A stretch of DNA of 64,000 nt from Huiozyma naganishii CBS 8797 (GCF_000348985.1 NC_035929.1:558001-622000), one strand, 5' to 3'. Positions 10,120-20,620 are shown, numbered from the stretch's first letter. The notes: generated from the sequence alone by a model not told the origin. Numbers and translations: made by a program.

Positions 10120-10830
10120 TCATGACTGCTGTTGGATTGTGTGTTGGAAGTATTCAGGGTCATCTTCCAGGGACTCCTTGATGATATCCAACCCGCCTTG
10201 GAATTCTCCGTTAATATACAGTTGTGGGAAAGTTGGCCAGTCTGAGAAATTCTTCAAGTTTTCCCGCACTGTACTGTCTCTCAAGATATCGAAGAACCCA
10301 AACCGCACCTGATGTTCTCTTAGTATCCCTACAATCTGTCTTGAGAACCCACATTTAGGTTCTGAGGGACTACCCTTCATGAACAACATCACAGGTGCTG
10401 CACTAACCAGTTTGTTCAACTTAGCTTCAACTTCCTCCTTTGTCTCCTCCTCCTCTTCATCCTCACCTTCACCCTCACTTTCATAGCCCTCAACCGGGGC
10501 ACTCTTGCACTCATCCAAAGCTGTGACAAACTCCTTAGGGTCTGCCGTGGACAGTTCTCTTAAGATCGTGCCGTCTCTAATGATGACGAAGTACGGGACC
10601 GCGCTGACATCGAACAGTTCCACGATATCCCCCAATTCATCAGCATCGATCGTCAAGAACGAGACCTCCTCGCTGGACGAATCGTCTGCAATTGCATTGT
10701 ACAGCACGTCGAGTTGCTTACAAGGCTCTGCCCAATTCGTACGGAAGTAAAGGACGATCAACTTCGACCCTGCCTCCGACGTCGTCAAGTTGGTGAACTG
10801 ATCCTGGTCAGTGATTGTAATAGCCGGCAT
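10120..10830 (-). CDS. GRX3: Monothiol glutaredoxin Grx3/Grx4 type
   Basis: A 236-residue protein with an N-terminal thioredoxin-like domain (single Cys in WAEPCK, and a cis-Pro in AVPYF), an acidic linker around residues 115-135, and a C-terminal monothiol glutaredoxin domain with the CGFS active site in [10 protein letters not shown] plus the [16 protein letters not shown] glutathione-binding region. These proteins bind [2Fe-2S] clusters as homodimers with glutathione, deliver iron intracellularly, and signal iron status to Aft1 in cytosol and nucleus. The ATG at 10830 was chosen because the codon opening the longer frame is TTG and family proteins start near this point. Position between MSH6 and BMH2 matches YDR098C (GRX3) rather than GRX4 (YER174C). 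Confidence 0.93.
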   Translation of the reverse strand: MPAITITDQDQFTNLTTSEAGSKLIVLYFRTNWAEPCKQLDVLYNAIADDSSSEEVSFLTIDADELGDIVELFDVSAVPYFVIIRDGTILRELSTADPKEFVTALDECKSAPVEGYESEGEGEDEEEEETKEEVEAKLNKLVSAAPVMLFMKGSPSEPKCGFSRQIVGILREHQVRFGFFDILRDSTVRENLKNFSDWPTFPQLYINGEFQGGLDIIKESLEDDPEYFQHTIQQQS

Positions 10831-11114
10831 ATTCTGTGGTGTGTTCTTGGTCCAACCTACAGACAAGTTAGAACTGTATCACACCTATTACTAATCTACT
10901 CACCACATCTTAAATACTATTACAGTCTCAGCGAACTGCGCAGGTTATATTTTTTTTTTCACTTATCCTTCCACCGTCGATCAAAAGGGAACAGAAGAAG
11001 AGCAAAGAGGCTCGAAGTGTGGTTCAACCGCGATTCTGGCATTGGCTCCTGTCCAATGAAAGGAGAGGATATTAGTAATAATGGGAGAAAAAATGGAGGA
11101 AAAAATAAAGAAAA

Positions 11115-11186
11115 AGGTCCTACCCGGATTCGAACCGGGGTTGTCCGGATCAAAACCGAAAGTGATAACCACTACACTATAGGACC
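11115..11186 (-). tRNA. tQ(UUG): tRNA-Gln, anticodon UUG
   Basis: Read on the minus strand, the 72-base gene starts GGTCCTATAGTG, has the A-box-type TAGTGTAGTGGTTA region, an anticodon loop TTTTGAT giving UUG, and a T arm with GGTTCGAATCC (B box). The acceptor stem pairs GGTCCTA with TAGGACC and the discriminator is T. No intron is present. A run of T's follows on the minus strand (plus-strand A run at 11111-11115), serving as Pol III terminator. The sequence is close to the S. cerevisiae tRNA-Gln(UUG) that I remember. Confidence 0.96.
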
Positions 11187-12977
11187 AGACAATTTTGAAT
11201 TTTTGTTCACGACAATTCTTTATACATCTTGGTGTGATCGGCGTTACTATAGTTCGATTAAGTCCAAAAGCCCTGGGTACTGGTAACTGGAACAAGAGGA
11301 GTCCATCTCTTGTTCTGAATAGCAGGAACAAGGTTATTATCAACTGGATCGGTTTCTTTAAACAGAACTATGTAACGAACTATTTCTATCTAGAATCAAG
11401 AAAATATCTCTTAAGTGAAAGTTTCCTTCTTTTTCACTTTTCATGAAAAATACATTTTTCTCGTGTGAAATTACAGTCTGCGACTTATCACTTCACACGG
11501 ACAGTATTCTCGGTCATCGTGTCAAGCAATGGTATCGTTTACTTCCACACTGAAAATGCAGTTCTATTTTCCAGCACTGGGCTTTGAGTAATAAACGATA
11601 GTCGGTCTAGAGGGGTTTCCTAATGTTCAACCTAATGGTAAATAATAACAATGAAATATCAAAATTGTTGGAAATTATAGGTCCAAACCCTATAATCTTC
11701 CTGGAGATAAGTACATTTTTGTCTCACGTGAAAATAGAGAATTTTCACAACGGTATTTTTCACTGGAAAATATACTTGAAGATATATATAAGTCCTATCG
11801 CCTTGTGACTATGACTCCCGTCAGCGACCAGTAATTCCGTATCCGGATATACCCTGAATCGGTATCTTTGATCAATGTTCCATCCTTAGTTGTCATAATA
11901 TCTCACCTTCCTCCAGAAAGCCCTTATACCGTATTTTAGTGTTAACATCGAGGTTTATCTCTCTTCTTCGAACCTCAAACAATACAATTTTCATTTTTTG
12001 GAAAAATGTGCGGTCTGCCGTTAATATCTGATTTTGTCACGTTCCCGGGCTATCCCCGCCAGATAGGTGAAAAAACAGAGCTGAAAAGAAGACCCAAGAG
12101 GAAACAGCAGCAGACGTTGTGCGTGTGCGCTCTCCTCACAACAACAATCGGTGCACCAACTGCCCACTGCCCACTGCCCACGGCGTCCCCCCGCAGAAAC
12201 AAAGCCCCGCTCCCCACCCCCGGACAGACCGGAACACTCCGCACCACAGTGAGCCGGGGGGGCGGTGCCCGGCAAAAAACCGCAAAACGGGACTGCACTG
12301 GGAATTAAACCCGCAAAACAGTGCAAAACGGCTCTGAAAAGACAGGGAAAAAACCGCACCGGCCGTGCAGCGTGACATGAGTGTTACCCTCCTCGGTTCT
12401 TTCGCCACCCGTCTCTGCCTTCCTGCCCCCACCCCCCCGGGCCAAGACTACGCCTAGAACAGTGATACCACGAACCTGACTACGACCCATCATCACACAC
12501 ACGCCGCGCCACCGAATCAACTGACTCGCCCCCCACACCGTAGTACTCACTCTTACTCTCTCTCCCCCCCATACAACAAGAAAAAAAAAGAAACGAAAAT
12601 GTATGAGAAAAAGGAGGTGCTACTCAAGAAACAGATACAAAGAGAGAGATACACACACTTGCCACTTGCTTTATACAAACCTGTAGTGACCTACTTGGGA
12701 CTACAACTGCTCAGCTCAGTTCTAGTCTAGTTCACTGTTCGTAATAGTAGTCTTAACTTTCTCTTCTTCCCTCCTTACCTCACTTTCTCCTCTTCTTGAA
12801 CGCAGAGAAGAAAAAAAAAATAAAAATAAAAAAAAAAGAAATAAAGAAAGTAAGAAACAAGAAACAAGAAACACACTTTCTCACTCTCTCACTTTCTCAA
12901 TTTGAAATCAGAAAGGTAACTTTACACTGATAATAAACACTCCACTCTCCCCCCCCCTCTACGAACACATACTAGCA
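11187..12977. other. Long intergenic region between tRNA-Gln and BMH2
   Basis: About 1.8 kb without a credible gene. The tRNA-proximal half (to ~12000) is A/T-rich and may hold a decayed LTR (see the separate entry). From ~12000 to ~12560 it turns abruptly G/C-rich, with three tandem CTGCCCA units near 12163-12180, C runs near 12187-12192 and 12427-12438, and three GCAAAAC copies at 12282, 12313 and 12323. The final 200 bases before BMH2 are alternating pyrimidine- and purine-rich tracts with a long A-rich run near 12808-12850, typical of a strongly expressed yeast promoter. Confidence 0.6.
11666..11905 (+). mobile_element. Possible decayed solo LTR of a Ty1/copia-type element
   Basis: The segment begins TGTTGGAAATT, close to the TGTTGGAAT start of Ty1-type LTRs, holds an ATATATATAAG TATA-like stretch, and has an ATATCTCA end. 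It lies roughly 480 bases upstream of the 5' end of a tRNA gene, in the zone Ty1-class elements prefer. Against it: no 5-bp target duplication is visible (AAAAT versus CCTTC), the length (~240) is short, and no internal element sequence is present. Confidence 0.25.
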
Positions 12978-13775
12978 ATGTCCCAAAGTCGTGAAGATTC
13001 CGTTTACTTGGCCAAGCTTGCCGAACAGGCCGAGCGTTACGAGGAAATGGTCGAAAGTATGAAGGAGGTCGCCTCCTCTGGGCAGGAACTGTCCGTCGAG
13101 GAGAGAAACCTGCTGTCTGTCGCCTACAAGAACGTCATTGGTGCCAGACGTGCCTCTTGGAGAATCGTCTCCTCGATCGAGCAGAAGGAGGAGACGAAGG
13201 AGAAGTCCGAACACCAGGTCGAGTTGATTAAGAACTACCGTGCCAAGATCGAGGACGAGTTGACCAAGATCTCCGACGACATCTTGTCCGTCTTGGACGC
13301 GCACCTGATCCCATCCGCCACCACGGGCGAGTCCAAGGTCTTCTACTACAAGATGAAGGGGGACTACCACCGTTACTTGGCTGAGTTCTCAAGCGGTGAC
13401 GTCAGAGAGAAGGCCACGCAGGCCTCCTTGGGCGCGTACCAGAAGGCCTCCGAGATCGCCACCACGGACTTGCCACCAACCCACCCAATCCGTCTAGGGT
13501 TGGCTTTGAACTTCTCCGTCTTCTACTACGAGATCCAGAACTCCCCAGACAAGGCATGCCACTTGGCCAAACAGGCCTTCGACGACGCCATCGCTGAATT
13601 GGACACGCTGTCCGAAGAATCCTACAAGGACAGCACTTTGATCATGCAATTGCTAAGAGATAACTTGACTTTGTGGACCTCGGACATGTCCGAGAGCAAC
13701 GAGGACTCTCAACAACAACAATCGCAACAGACGCCTGCTGAACAAAGCAACAATGCTGAAGAACCACCAAAATAA
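12978..13775 (+). CDS. BMH2: 14-3-3 protein
   Basis: A 265-residue 14-3-3 protein that binds phosphoserine/phosphothreonine clients as a dimer and influences Ras/TOR signalling, carbon regulation and cell-cycle checkpoints. The nine-helix core is intact, with the signature [19 protein letters not shown] near residue 40 and the basic phosphopeptide pocket residues (Lys, Arg, Arg-Tyr in DYHRYLAEF). The C-terminal tail after ~235 is Gln-rich, as in yeast Bmh1/Bmh2. Codon use is strongly biased (GTC, TCC, AAG, TTG), which indicates high expression and contrasts with STE5 nearby. BMH2 rather than BMH1 is chosen from position between GRX3 and TVP15 (YDR098C-YDR100W). Confidence 0.95.
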   Translation: MSQSREDSVYLAKLAEQAERYEEMVESMKEVASSGQELSVEERNLLSVAYKNVIGARRASWRIVSSIEQKEETKEKSEHQVELIKNYRAKIEDELTKISDDILSVLDAHLIPSATTGESKVFYYKMKGDYHRYLAEFSSGDVREKATQASLGAYQKASEIATTDLPPTHPIRLGLALNFSVFYYEIQNSPDKACHLAKQAFDDAIAELDTLSEESYKDSTLIMQLLRDNLTLWTSDMSESNEDSQQQQSQQTPAEQSNNAEEPPK

Positions 13776-14616
13776 AATGGAATGAGTAGGGAAAAAAGGG
13801 AAAGTGGCGTGAACAATAAAAGATAATGACCATAAAATGAATTGAAGGGGGAATGAGAGAGAGAAACTGCTAGTCCAAGGGAGAGTAAGAACAAAAAACA
13901 AGAAGAAGAAGAAGTTGAACAAAACCAGTGAATAAATTTTCTACCGATGAAAGAAGAAGTGAACGCGGTGCGGTGATCTGAAGAGGGAGGGTGTAATTGA
14001 ATTGTGTTAGCTTTCAATTGCAGGCTCTCTCTTGCTCCACCGATGTACCTGATCTGCCTTGAGTTTTTCTTTCCTTCCTTCTATCTATCATCCTCACTGG
14101 TAAAACCCTCTGAAAACCGTCCTCCTTCTTCCTCGTTCTTCCTTTCTTTGTTTCCGCTTCTATTTCTGTTTATTTTATTATATCTACTTTTCTTATTATT
14201 ATTACTATTACTATTATCACTATAACTACTGTTACTACTGTCAAAATATACCTACCAATAACAATTTTTTTCCGTTTGCGTATTGTGCCTCTCACTTCCT
14301 CTTACTCGGCGTAGAAACTGAATATGCTGTACATAGTTATCTTTCTTAAGCAGTTGCTCCAAGTGGTCCATCAGAATACACCAAAGCAAGCCAGTATTGA
14401 CCCACTGAAACCGCTAAAGGCGTCAAACGCACCTTCTCATCCTCTTCTCTCTGCGTTAAAGTTGAAAAACACGGGAATATATGAACATTCAAAAAAAAAG
14501 ATCGAAATAAAGGAGCAGCGGAACTCTTTCTCTTTCCCCTCGTATGATTTATACCTCGCTCCCCCAGAGCAATTAGAGCCTCGCAATCAAGAAGAAACAA
14601 ATAATACCTCTGTGAG
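13776..14616. other. Intergenic: BMH2 3' region and TVP15 promoter
   Basis: About 840 bases. Polypurine stretches (13780-13920) follow BMH2. A pyrimidine-rich zone with imperfect ATT/ACT trinucleotide repeats spans about 14080-14245. ORFs here (for example 14324-14689) overlap low-complexity sequence or TVP15 and have no recognisable content. No RNA gene is seen. Confidence 0.6.
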
Positions 14617-15057
14617 ATGCAGACCTCCGCTTCCGAATTCAAAATCATCGATATCTCAATTGGCACGGTCGCACTCCTGGCGTCCCTGACCCAATTATCG
14701 TACATAATCAAAAGCTTCAATGTCTTTCTCCAGGGGGTAATTGCAGCCCTACTGTCCGTGCTGATCATTCAAGTCCAGTTCAAAGTGCCCCCCAAACTGT
14801 ACCAGTACGCGTCCTTCTACTTCAGCTTTCTCGGGAGGGGACTCCTCCAAATACTGCTGGCCACACTAGTCGCACATGGTGGTGTGCTCAAATACATTGC
14901 GGCGGTCCTCCTTTTCTTCAGCGGGATCGTGTTCATCTTTTGCCATTTCGCTCCCTTCATCGAAGAACCAGAACTGTTCAGACTCAATAACGGGAACGGG
15001 CTGTCCGTTGGAGACGACCAATTCGACGGCGGCGACGATGATGACGAGGTGATCTGA
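14617..15057 (+). CDS. TVP15: Golgi membrane protein TVP15
   Basis: A 146-residue membrane protein with four hydrophobic segments (about residues 13-33, 37-54, 68-88 and 93-113) and an acidic C-terminal tail ending in a run of Asp and Glu. Length, topology and the position after BMH2 and before ARX1 match S. cerevisiae Tvp15 (YDR100W, 143 aa), a Tlg2-vesicle protein found with Tvp18 and Tvp23 in late-Golgi membranes, whose precise role is unclear. The ATG at 14617 directly precedes the first membrane segment. Confidence 0.88.
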   Translation: MQTSASEFKIIDISIGTVALLASLTQLSYIIKSFNVFLQGVIAALLSVLIIQVQFKVPPKLYQYASFYFSFLGRGLLQILLATLVAHGGVLKYIAAVLLFFSGIVFIFCHFAPFIEEPELFRLNNGNGLSVGDDQFDGGDDDDEVI

Positions 15058-15305
15058 ACAGAGAAGTCGGACTATGACCTCCTCTCCCTGTCTCTCGCTT
15101 GTTCTGCTATTTTACATTAATACTGTTTGTATACATAATATATAATTGAAGTAGATACACTCTCACCTTTCCCTTTAGTTCTTACCCATACCCCCCTTCA
15201 CAAATTGCATCACTTTGGCCCCTCCTGGATTGGGAGAACGAGAGGGCAATTGCAGGGCAGAAAAGTGTAACTACAAGAGGAATGAATGATGTTAACTGCG
15301 AGCGA

Positions 15306-17078
15306 TTACAGCTCCATTGCATCGTTGACAGGGGTATCCACGCGGTGCTTCATGGGCTGTGTCTCTCTGATGTTCAAACCAAACCTCTTGTCTTGACTCA
15401 ATACACCCAGCTGGAATATGCCTTGGACAATTGGATCCTCTTTGTTCATCTCGTGAACAGAGTGCACCCAGCTGGTGGCACATGTCTTGGATCCACCGGT
15501 AGCTCTCAACACCTCGGGCCTACCGTTGACACCAACGTCGTCCGCACACAGTATAACCGTGCTGCATTCACGGATCACCGGTAGCTCCACGGTCTCCCTC
15601 GTGGACTTCGCAACGGCTTTCAGTTTCAATGCGGACATACCCAGCTTTGGTAGCGGCAGGTCGTGCCCGGGCAACGTCAATGCTGCAGATGCGTCGTAAC
15701 TCAGGTTACCGTTAGGGTTGTTAGACTTCAAAATGTGCTCCCATGGAACCCATTGGGCTACCTGTATTGGCTTCTCGACACACAAATAATTGTTCGAGAT
15801 TTCGCTCATACCCAACCTGAAAGATTTCAAGTCTCCACTGATCGCTGCCAATTGATCGTCCAGGTTCCCCTCTTTCGATATGGGGAAAGCGGAGGACAAG
15901 TGCGAAAGTTTGAAGGGGTACACACCGTTGTTATCGATCTTGGTTAGGAGCTGTCTGCTCGTCTTCAATTTCAAAGTGTGAGACTGTGCGTAATCCCTCA
16001 AGTAAGCGCCAGATCTCGCAATCAACTGATTCTGCCTGTGCGATTTACCGGTGTAGGCATCCACAGTCTCCAAAATAACCAAACCTTTCTTATCCAAGTT
16101 CTCTAGCGGGGCAAACTTCAAATCGATCAAGTAGGTTTCTCCGGCTTTCACAACAAAATCGTCAGTTGGGACAGCAGATACGACACGAGGAACTGAAGGC
16201 TGCGAGACGGCAATATCTTTCACCTCAGTGTTAGCCAACAATTTGGCCTCCTCGTGCGATTCAGTCCAAATGACACCTTTATACTCTCTTTCTGCGACAA
16301 TACCCTCGTTTTGGCCCGCTAGAAACCGCCTGATTCTACGTACTCTAGAACCTGGCACAACAGCACAGTTGTAAGAGCGAGCAATGGTGTCCACAATGGA
16401 CCTGATCGCGTACCCGTTCACAGCAGAACCGAAGGAAGCGGGTAATTTCTCGGGAGTAAGAGAACATGCTAGCAGAGAAACGACAGCCTCCATCGCGATA
16501 TATGTAGCGGCAACAGCGTCCGCTTTACCACCTAGTAGAGGACCAGCTGGTTTGGGCTGACCATCAATAGAGTTATCCACTGGATATATGACCATCGTAT
16601 GAGATACCTCTGAGGTGTAACCGTCGATGTGCACACCAAGCGTGATCTTCACGACATCACCTTCCTTCAATAGCCCCTGCACAACAGAGTGGTAAGGTGC
16701 GTCCTCACGGGTGATCTGATCTTTGTTCCACTTCTCCAAATTGGCAATGTCATCAATCTCGGGGCACCAGGAGCTTTCGATTTGGTTGACGTCAATGGTC
16801 GTTGGGATGGCGATACCTCTCTCGTTGACCTTGTGCTTATAGTACTGTTCTAAACGCGTCATCATGAAGGAATCGGTAAGAAGACACAATTCTTCTATAC
16901 GCAACTGGCGATCAGTGTTCTTGAAGTGGTACATGTCGTTGATCAAACCTGTGACATACTTCAAAGCGGTCTGCGAGATCTGACCCGCCGTTCTGTACTT
17001 GTCAAGGACGGATTCTTGCAGGACATTTTTATCTTTCAACAAGATCTCAGTATCCTCGTGGGATACAGCTAAATCCAT
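15306..17078 (-). CDS. ARX1: Pre-60S export factor ARX1
   Basis: A 590-residue protein with a methionine-aminopeptidase-like fold lacking peptidase function. In yeast Arx1 sits at the polypeptide exit tunnel of nuclear pre-60S particles with Alb1, binds nucleoporins to help export, and is released in the cytoplasm by Rei1/Jjj1. The N-terminus DLAVSHEDTEILLKDKN and the segment VVKITLGVHIDGYTSEVSHT match the family closely. The ATG at 17078 is used because the longer frame opens at TTG and the family starts MELAISH-like at this point. A PAC site and an RRPE lie within ~130 bases upstream, fitting the ribosome-biogenesis regulon. It is convergent with TVP15 and divergent from STE5. Confidence 0.96.
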   Translation of the reverse strand: MDLAVSHEDTEILLKDKNVLQESVLDKYRTAGQISQTALKYVTGLINDMYHFKNTDRQLRIEELCLLTDSFMMTRLEQYYKHKVNERGIAIPTTIDVNQIESSWCPEIDDIANLEKWNKDQITREDAPYHSVVQGLLKEGDVVKITLGVHIDGYTSEVSHTMVIYPVDNSIDGQPKPAGPLLGGKADAVAATYIAMEAVVSLLACSLTPEKLPASFGSAVNGYAIRSIVDTIARSYNCAVVPGSRVRRIRRFLAGQNEGIVAEREYKGVIWTESHEEAKLLANTEVKDIAVSQPSVPRVVSAVPTDDFVVKAGETYLIDLKFAPLENLDKKGLVILETVDAYTGKSHRQNQLIARSGAYLRDYAQSHTLKLKTSRQLLTKIDNNGVYPFKLSHLSSAFPISKEGNLDDQLAAISGDLKSFRLGMSEISNNYLCVEKPIQVAQWVPWEHILKSNNPNGNLSYDASAALTLPGHDLPLPKLGMSALKLKAVAKSTRETVELPVIRECSTVILCADDVGVNGRPEVLRATGGSKTCATSWVHSVHEMNKEDPIVQGIFQLGVLSQDKRFGLNIRETQPMKHRVDTPVNDAMEL

Positions 17079-17724
17079 GATTACTGGTGTTGTTAGGTAT
17101 CTGTTTACCAAAACAGAACGACAAAACAGACCTACCGGTTACCAATACCAAAGAACTTAAAGCTCATCTCATCGCAAAAATAAATTTTCAGTGAAATTTT
17201 TCACTGTTGGAAAAAAAAAAGAGAAGAGAACTTAGATATCGTTTCGTACGTGATGCTTCAAGAAGAGGGAACTGAACTACAGAGCTCCGTTTGTTCTTGC
17301 GCAGGTGGTGATGATGACCTGGGCGTGTCTGTCTGTCTGTTGCTCAACTGGACGCTAGATTGGTGGTTACTTGGCCTGATGAATTGGCCGAATGTGGAAT
17401 GTGTCTTTGTGAGGAAGAGCTATTATTCCAGAAAGGCTACTAAAGCGATATGAAGGTTGTTTCCGTAACAGGTAATAAACGGTCTTTACTTTGAAACCTC
17501 AAATACGTTTAACCTCAGAATCGTACTGGCAGTGGAGCCAGAGCATAGCATCGGCTGGTAACAATGGTTTGGGGCAATCAATTTGTCGGAAATGTTTCCG
17601 AAGAAAAGGAAACTAACTTGGTACGTTTATGATGGGATAGCTATCTTTTCACTTTATTCACATTGAAAGGTAGTCGCTTCGAGCGTTGAGAATTGAGCAT
17701 TGACACTTTTTCTACAGTGGAACA
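17079..17724. other. Divergent promoter ARX1 / STE5
   Basis: About 645 bases shared by two divergent genes. The ARX1 side holds PAC and RRPE elements (annotated separately) and an A run at 17211-17220. The STE5 side holds no perfect pheromone response element, only TGAAACC at about 17490. The ORF at 17250-17453 is judged spurious. Confidence 0.6.
17166..17204 (-). promoter_or_regulatory. PAC and RRPE elements upstream of ARX1
   Basis: On the minus strand GCGATGAGAT, an exact PAC consensus (GCGATGAGMT), occupies 17166-17175. GTGAAATTTTTCAC at 17191-17204 contains the RRPE core AAAWTTTT. Both are ~90-125 bases upstream of the ARX1 ATG. PAC binds Dot6/Tod6 and RRPE binds Stb3, which together set nutrient-dependent expression of ribosome-biogenesis genes. 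Confidence 0.8.
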
Positions 17725-20568
17725 ATGATCCCACACACACCAGATGAAGCCAATTCGTTTCACCTGAACAGCAGCAGAGAAAATTCCAGCATTTCTCTTT
17801 TACACACCCCAGAACCTCAGTCGAGAAATTCTTCTTTGGGGTCCCAACTCAACATCGAATCGCAACAGCGGTCGTCTCCCTCGTCTGTTGCTAAGAAATG
17901 GACTGAGAAACTGGTCAAATTTCAAAAGAACTCCAGTAAAAAGATACGGTGGTCGCCACCTTCGACTCCATCGAGTTATACAAGAAATCTGCTGTCAACA
18001 AGTAATAGCCCGGATATCAATGGTGCCAAGCATGAAACTACACCTAATTCAATTAAAAGTAGTGAACATGTAAAATATCCGTCGAGGACAACTTCTCTAC
18101 CAAGACCAGTATCTTATCTATATCTGAAGGGAAAAAATACATCTTCCACACCTGATGAAAAAAGTGATACAAATTTGACTCCCTTAGTAACTGCGAAGTC
18201 GACGTCAAGCAAGTTTTCTCCACTCTTCTCATCTGAAGACTTGAGTACACCGACGCATCAGCGGCCACGCTATGAATGGTCTAACAAAACTAAGAAATCT
18301 TTTATCAACGAATGTTGTGCACTATGCGATGAGCCAATTTCAAGTAAAAGCAATGGCGAGAGAATAATTGAGCTCGAATGCAGACATATATGTCACCAAG
18401 AGTGTCTTGCAGTATCACTGAACGATATGAACAACGAAAAAGCGAGTGGAATGCAGACCCTTTTCCCGAATTGTCTCAAGTGTTTCCACGAAAAGAATAT
18501 AACCAGACAATGCATCCCCAAGAACGATGACTTTAAAGATGAGATTATCTCCTCACTCTTAATTAATAGAGGGGGAATGGGGGGTAGTTCACCGTCCACT
18601 CCAAATTTCAGCAACTCGCTAGAGTCTCCTCTAACAGCTAGATTCCCACCTATATTAACCCCAGTGCATCCACTCAACAGCAATATGTCATTACAGAATA
18701 CACCAGTTATGCTTAACGAAACTGAGCCCTTGAGCTTCTTACTCTCGCGACCTCCAGCTGGAAGAAAACCGTTTGCAGAATCGAGAATGAGCTCCCGTGA
18801 TACACTTCGCGGCCTTTCTATCGCGAAAAGAGTTTCAAACAACCATTTCGTGGAGCTTAAAAGGAAGTCCGTTGTCTTACCATTATCTTACTCCAATGAT
18901 CTAAGGTCAATTGCTACACAAGACTCAGATATAGTGTCCACGGATGTCAGGTCTAATGAATCTGGACATATAACTCTGCTACCAATCTTGAGATCTTATT
19001 TCACTGAACTTTTGCTTGATAATTTCAAAGAACAGTTAGTCGATTGGAAATTAGACGATGAATTTGGACCGCTAAGAGTTGTAGACAACCTGATGTTCTC
19101 CTTTGGAAATGAAAGTTACGAAAAATGCTGGTGTTATTTATTTCAGAATGCACTGGTAGTCGCCACAATTGATGAAAATGAAAACTCTAAAGAAGGCCAA
19201 AACTTTGAGAAGAATGAAAGCCTCGGCTTCGATACAAAATTTACTACCATGCATAAATTCAAACTATCAAGCGAAAGCATAAATGTTGGTACAATCAGCT
19301 CTTCTGTATTGAAATGTGAGCTTTTAGAAGCAGAAACGAAAATACCCCAAGCCATTCATCTCACAGAAGCCCTAAACAGCAACAATAGCACGATCATTCA
19401 AAAATGGATTTCTGCTTTGCTTGACCAAGATATATTGTTTAATGAGCAGAATATAACATCAACACTGCCATTACCACCCATTTTAAAAAACATCAACTCA
19501 AATGACAATGGTACCGACACATTTACCGGTTTTGTAAATCCTAATAGGGCTATTGAGTTATGTGGATACAAGGGGAGCACTGGCAGCGTTATACTGAGGA
19601 GGGGTTTTAATATCCCGAAATCCGCTAGTGGTCAGTCCACAATTGGAACAATCCAAACGATGATGACCACCGCGAGCTCGATTCTTTCCTTAAAACGCGA
19701 GAGAGCTGATGAATTAATTTTGGTCATTCAATTGGATTTTGACAAGTTGAAGGAAAAAAGTGGGGGAATTGGCGGAGTTAGTGATTATACAACCATTTTC
19801 AATACATTTAAAGCATTGTCTCTGAAATATGCCCGATTACCGTTTTGTGTGCTAAACTCTGCTGGATATATCCTCAAGATTGGGCAAGTTAAGCAAGAAT
19901 TTTCAAATTTGAAGTGTGTGGAAGAATGGATAGATTTGAAGCCTACATCGAAGTTTGACCCAAAAGAACTAAAAAACATCCTACATCCTGAAGGTATCCA
20001 AAAGCATATTCAATTAGTTATCGTATCGAATAGCAGTATGGAGGAAGGGATGTCTTCTCTATTGATGGACTACAGATCGTTCTCGGCGCCGAAAAGGAGA
20101 CATGCAGATGAGATTAAAATTAAGGTTGGGTACTTAAATGTTGACTACAGCGATAAGATAGATGAATTGTTGGAGATTAATTCTTGGGAGTTTATGTTAG
20201 AAGCACTGTGTTACAATTTCAGCTTAAACTTTGACGAGGATGACGATGGCGTTGATACACTTGCAGATGATGCAAAGAGTGAAGAAATACTTGACTTTCG
20301 GATAAGCTCACAGCATTTTGAAAACCCCAATCCTTCAGCTTCTGAGCTTCCACTGACTGAAAATTTAACAGAGGAGTTTGAACTTTCAGTAGGACCATCC
20401 AGAAATGATGAATACTTGACTACTTTGCCACTTGACATCGGTCTTGAAAACAAGCAACTGGAAGTTGATAAGTTACTGCCTATCAACGATAGTATACAAT
20501 CTGCGACCAAAAAATTAAATAGACTAAGCGTGGTTCCTCAAACCAACCATGCATATAACTACTTATAG
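17725..20568 (+). CDS. STE5: Pheromone MAP-kinase scaffold STE5
   Basis: A 947-residue scaffold that assembles Ste11, Ste7 and Fus3 and is recruited to the membrane by G-beta-gamma during mating. Residues ~55-75 form a basic, potentially amphipathic membrane-binding helix (KKWTEKLVKFQKNSSKKIRW) flanked by S/T-P sites of the kind Cln-CDK phosphorylates. A RING-H2 domain (~197-250) shows CALCDEP, ECRHICHQEC and CLKC. A PH-like region follows (~430-575), and the C-terminal half matches the VWA-like Ste7-binding domain of the family. Order ARX1-STE5-SPO71 is the S. cerevisiae order (YDR101C-YDR103W-YDR104C). A/T-richer codon use than BMH2 fits low expression. Confidence 0.96.
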   Translation: MIPHTPDEANSFHLNSSRENSSISLLHTPEPQSRNSSLGSQLNIESQQRSSPSSVAKKWTEKLVKFQKNSSKKIRWSPPSTPSSYTRNLLSTSNSPDINGAKHETTPNSIKSSEHVKYPSRTTSLPRPVSYLYLKGKNTSSTPDEKSDTNLTPLVTAKSTSSKFSPLFSSEDLSTPTHQRPRYEWSNKTKKSFINECCALCDEPISSKSNGERIIELECRHICHQECLAVSLNDMNNEKASGMQTLFPNCLKCFHEKNITRQCIPKNDDFKDEIISSLLINRGGMGGSSPSTPNFSNSLESPLTARFPPILTPVHPLNSNMSLQNTPVMLNETEPLSFLLSRPPAGRKPFAESRMSSRDTLRGLSIAKRVSNNHFVELKRKSVVLPLSYSNDLRSIATQDSDIVSTDVRSNESGHITLLPILRSYFTELLLDNFKEQLVDWKLDDEFGPLRVVDNLMFSFGNESYEKCWCYLFQNALVVATIDENENSKEGQNFEKNESLGFDTKFTTMHKFKLSSESINVGTISSSVLKCELLEAETKIPQAIHLTEALNSNNSTIIQKWISALLDQDILFNEQNITSTLPLPPILKNINSNDNGTDTFTGFVNPNRAIELCGYKGSTGSVILRRGFNIPKSASGQSTIGTIQTMMTTASSILSLKRERADELILVIQLDFDKLKEKSGGIGGVSDYTTIFNTFKALSLKYARLPFCVLNSAGYILKIGQVKQEFSNLKCVEEWIDLKPTSKFDPKELKNILHPEGIQKHIQLVIVSNSSMEEGMSSLLMDYRSFSAPKRRHADEIKIKVGYLNVDYSDKIDELLEINSWEFMLEALCYNFSLNFDEDDDGVDTLADDAKSEEILDFRISSQHFENPNPSASELPLTENLTEEFELSVGPSRNDEYLTTLPLDIGLENKQLEVDKLLPINDSIQSATKKLNRLSVVPQTNHAYNYL

Positions 20569-20620
20569 GTACTTATACATGGCTTTCAATATTTTATAGT
20601 TTGTTATACCTACAACAGAA

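Noticed and set aside
12021..12550. Several overlapping ORFs in all frames of the G/C-rich BMH2 upstream block
   Set aside because: Mutually overlapping on both strands, Pro/Arg/Gly-rich, explained by base composition.
17250..17453. 67-codon ORF in the ARX1-STE5 promoter
   Set aside because: Sits between promoter elements of two divergent genes; overlaps the region of dubious S. cerevisiae YDR102C and has no domain.
17580..17615. TTTCCGAAGAAAA string resembling CDEIII
   Set aside because: No CDEI and no A/T-rich CDEII at the required distance upstream.
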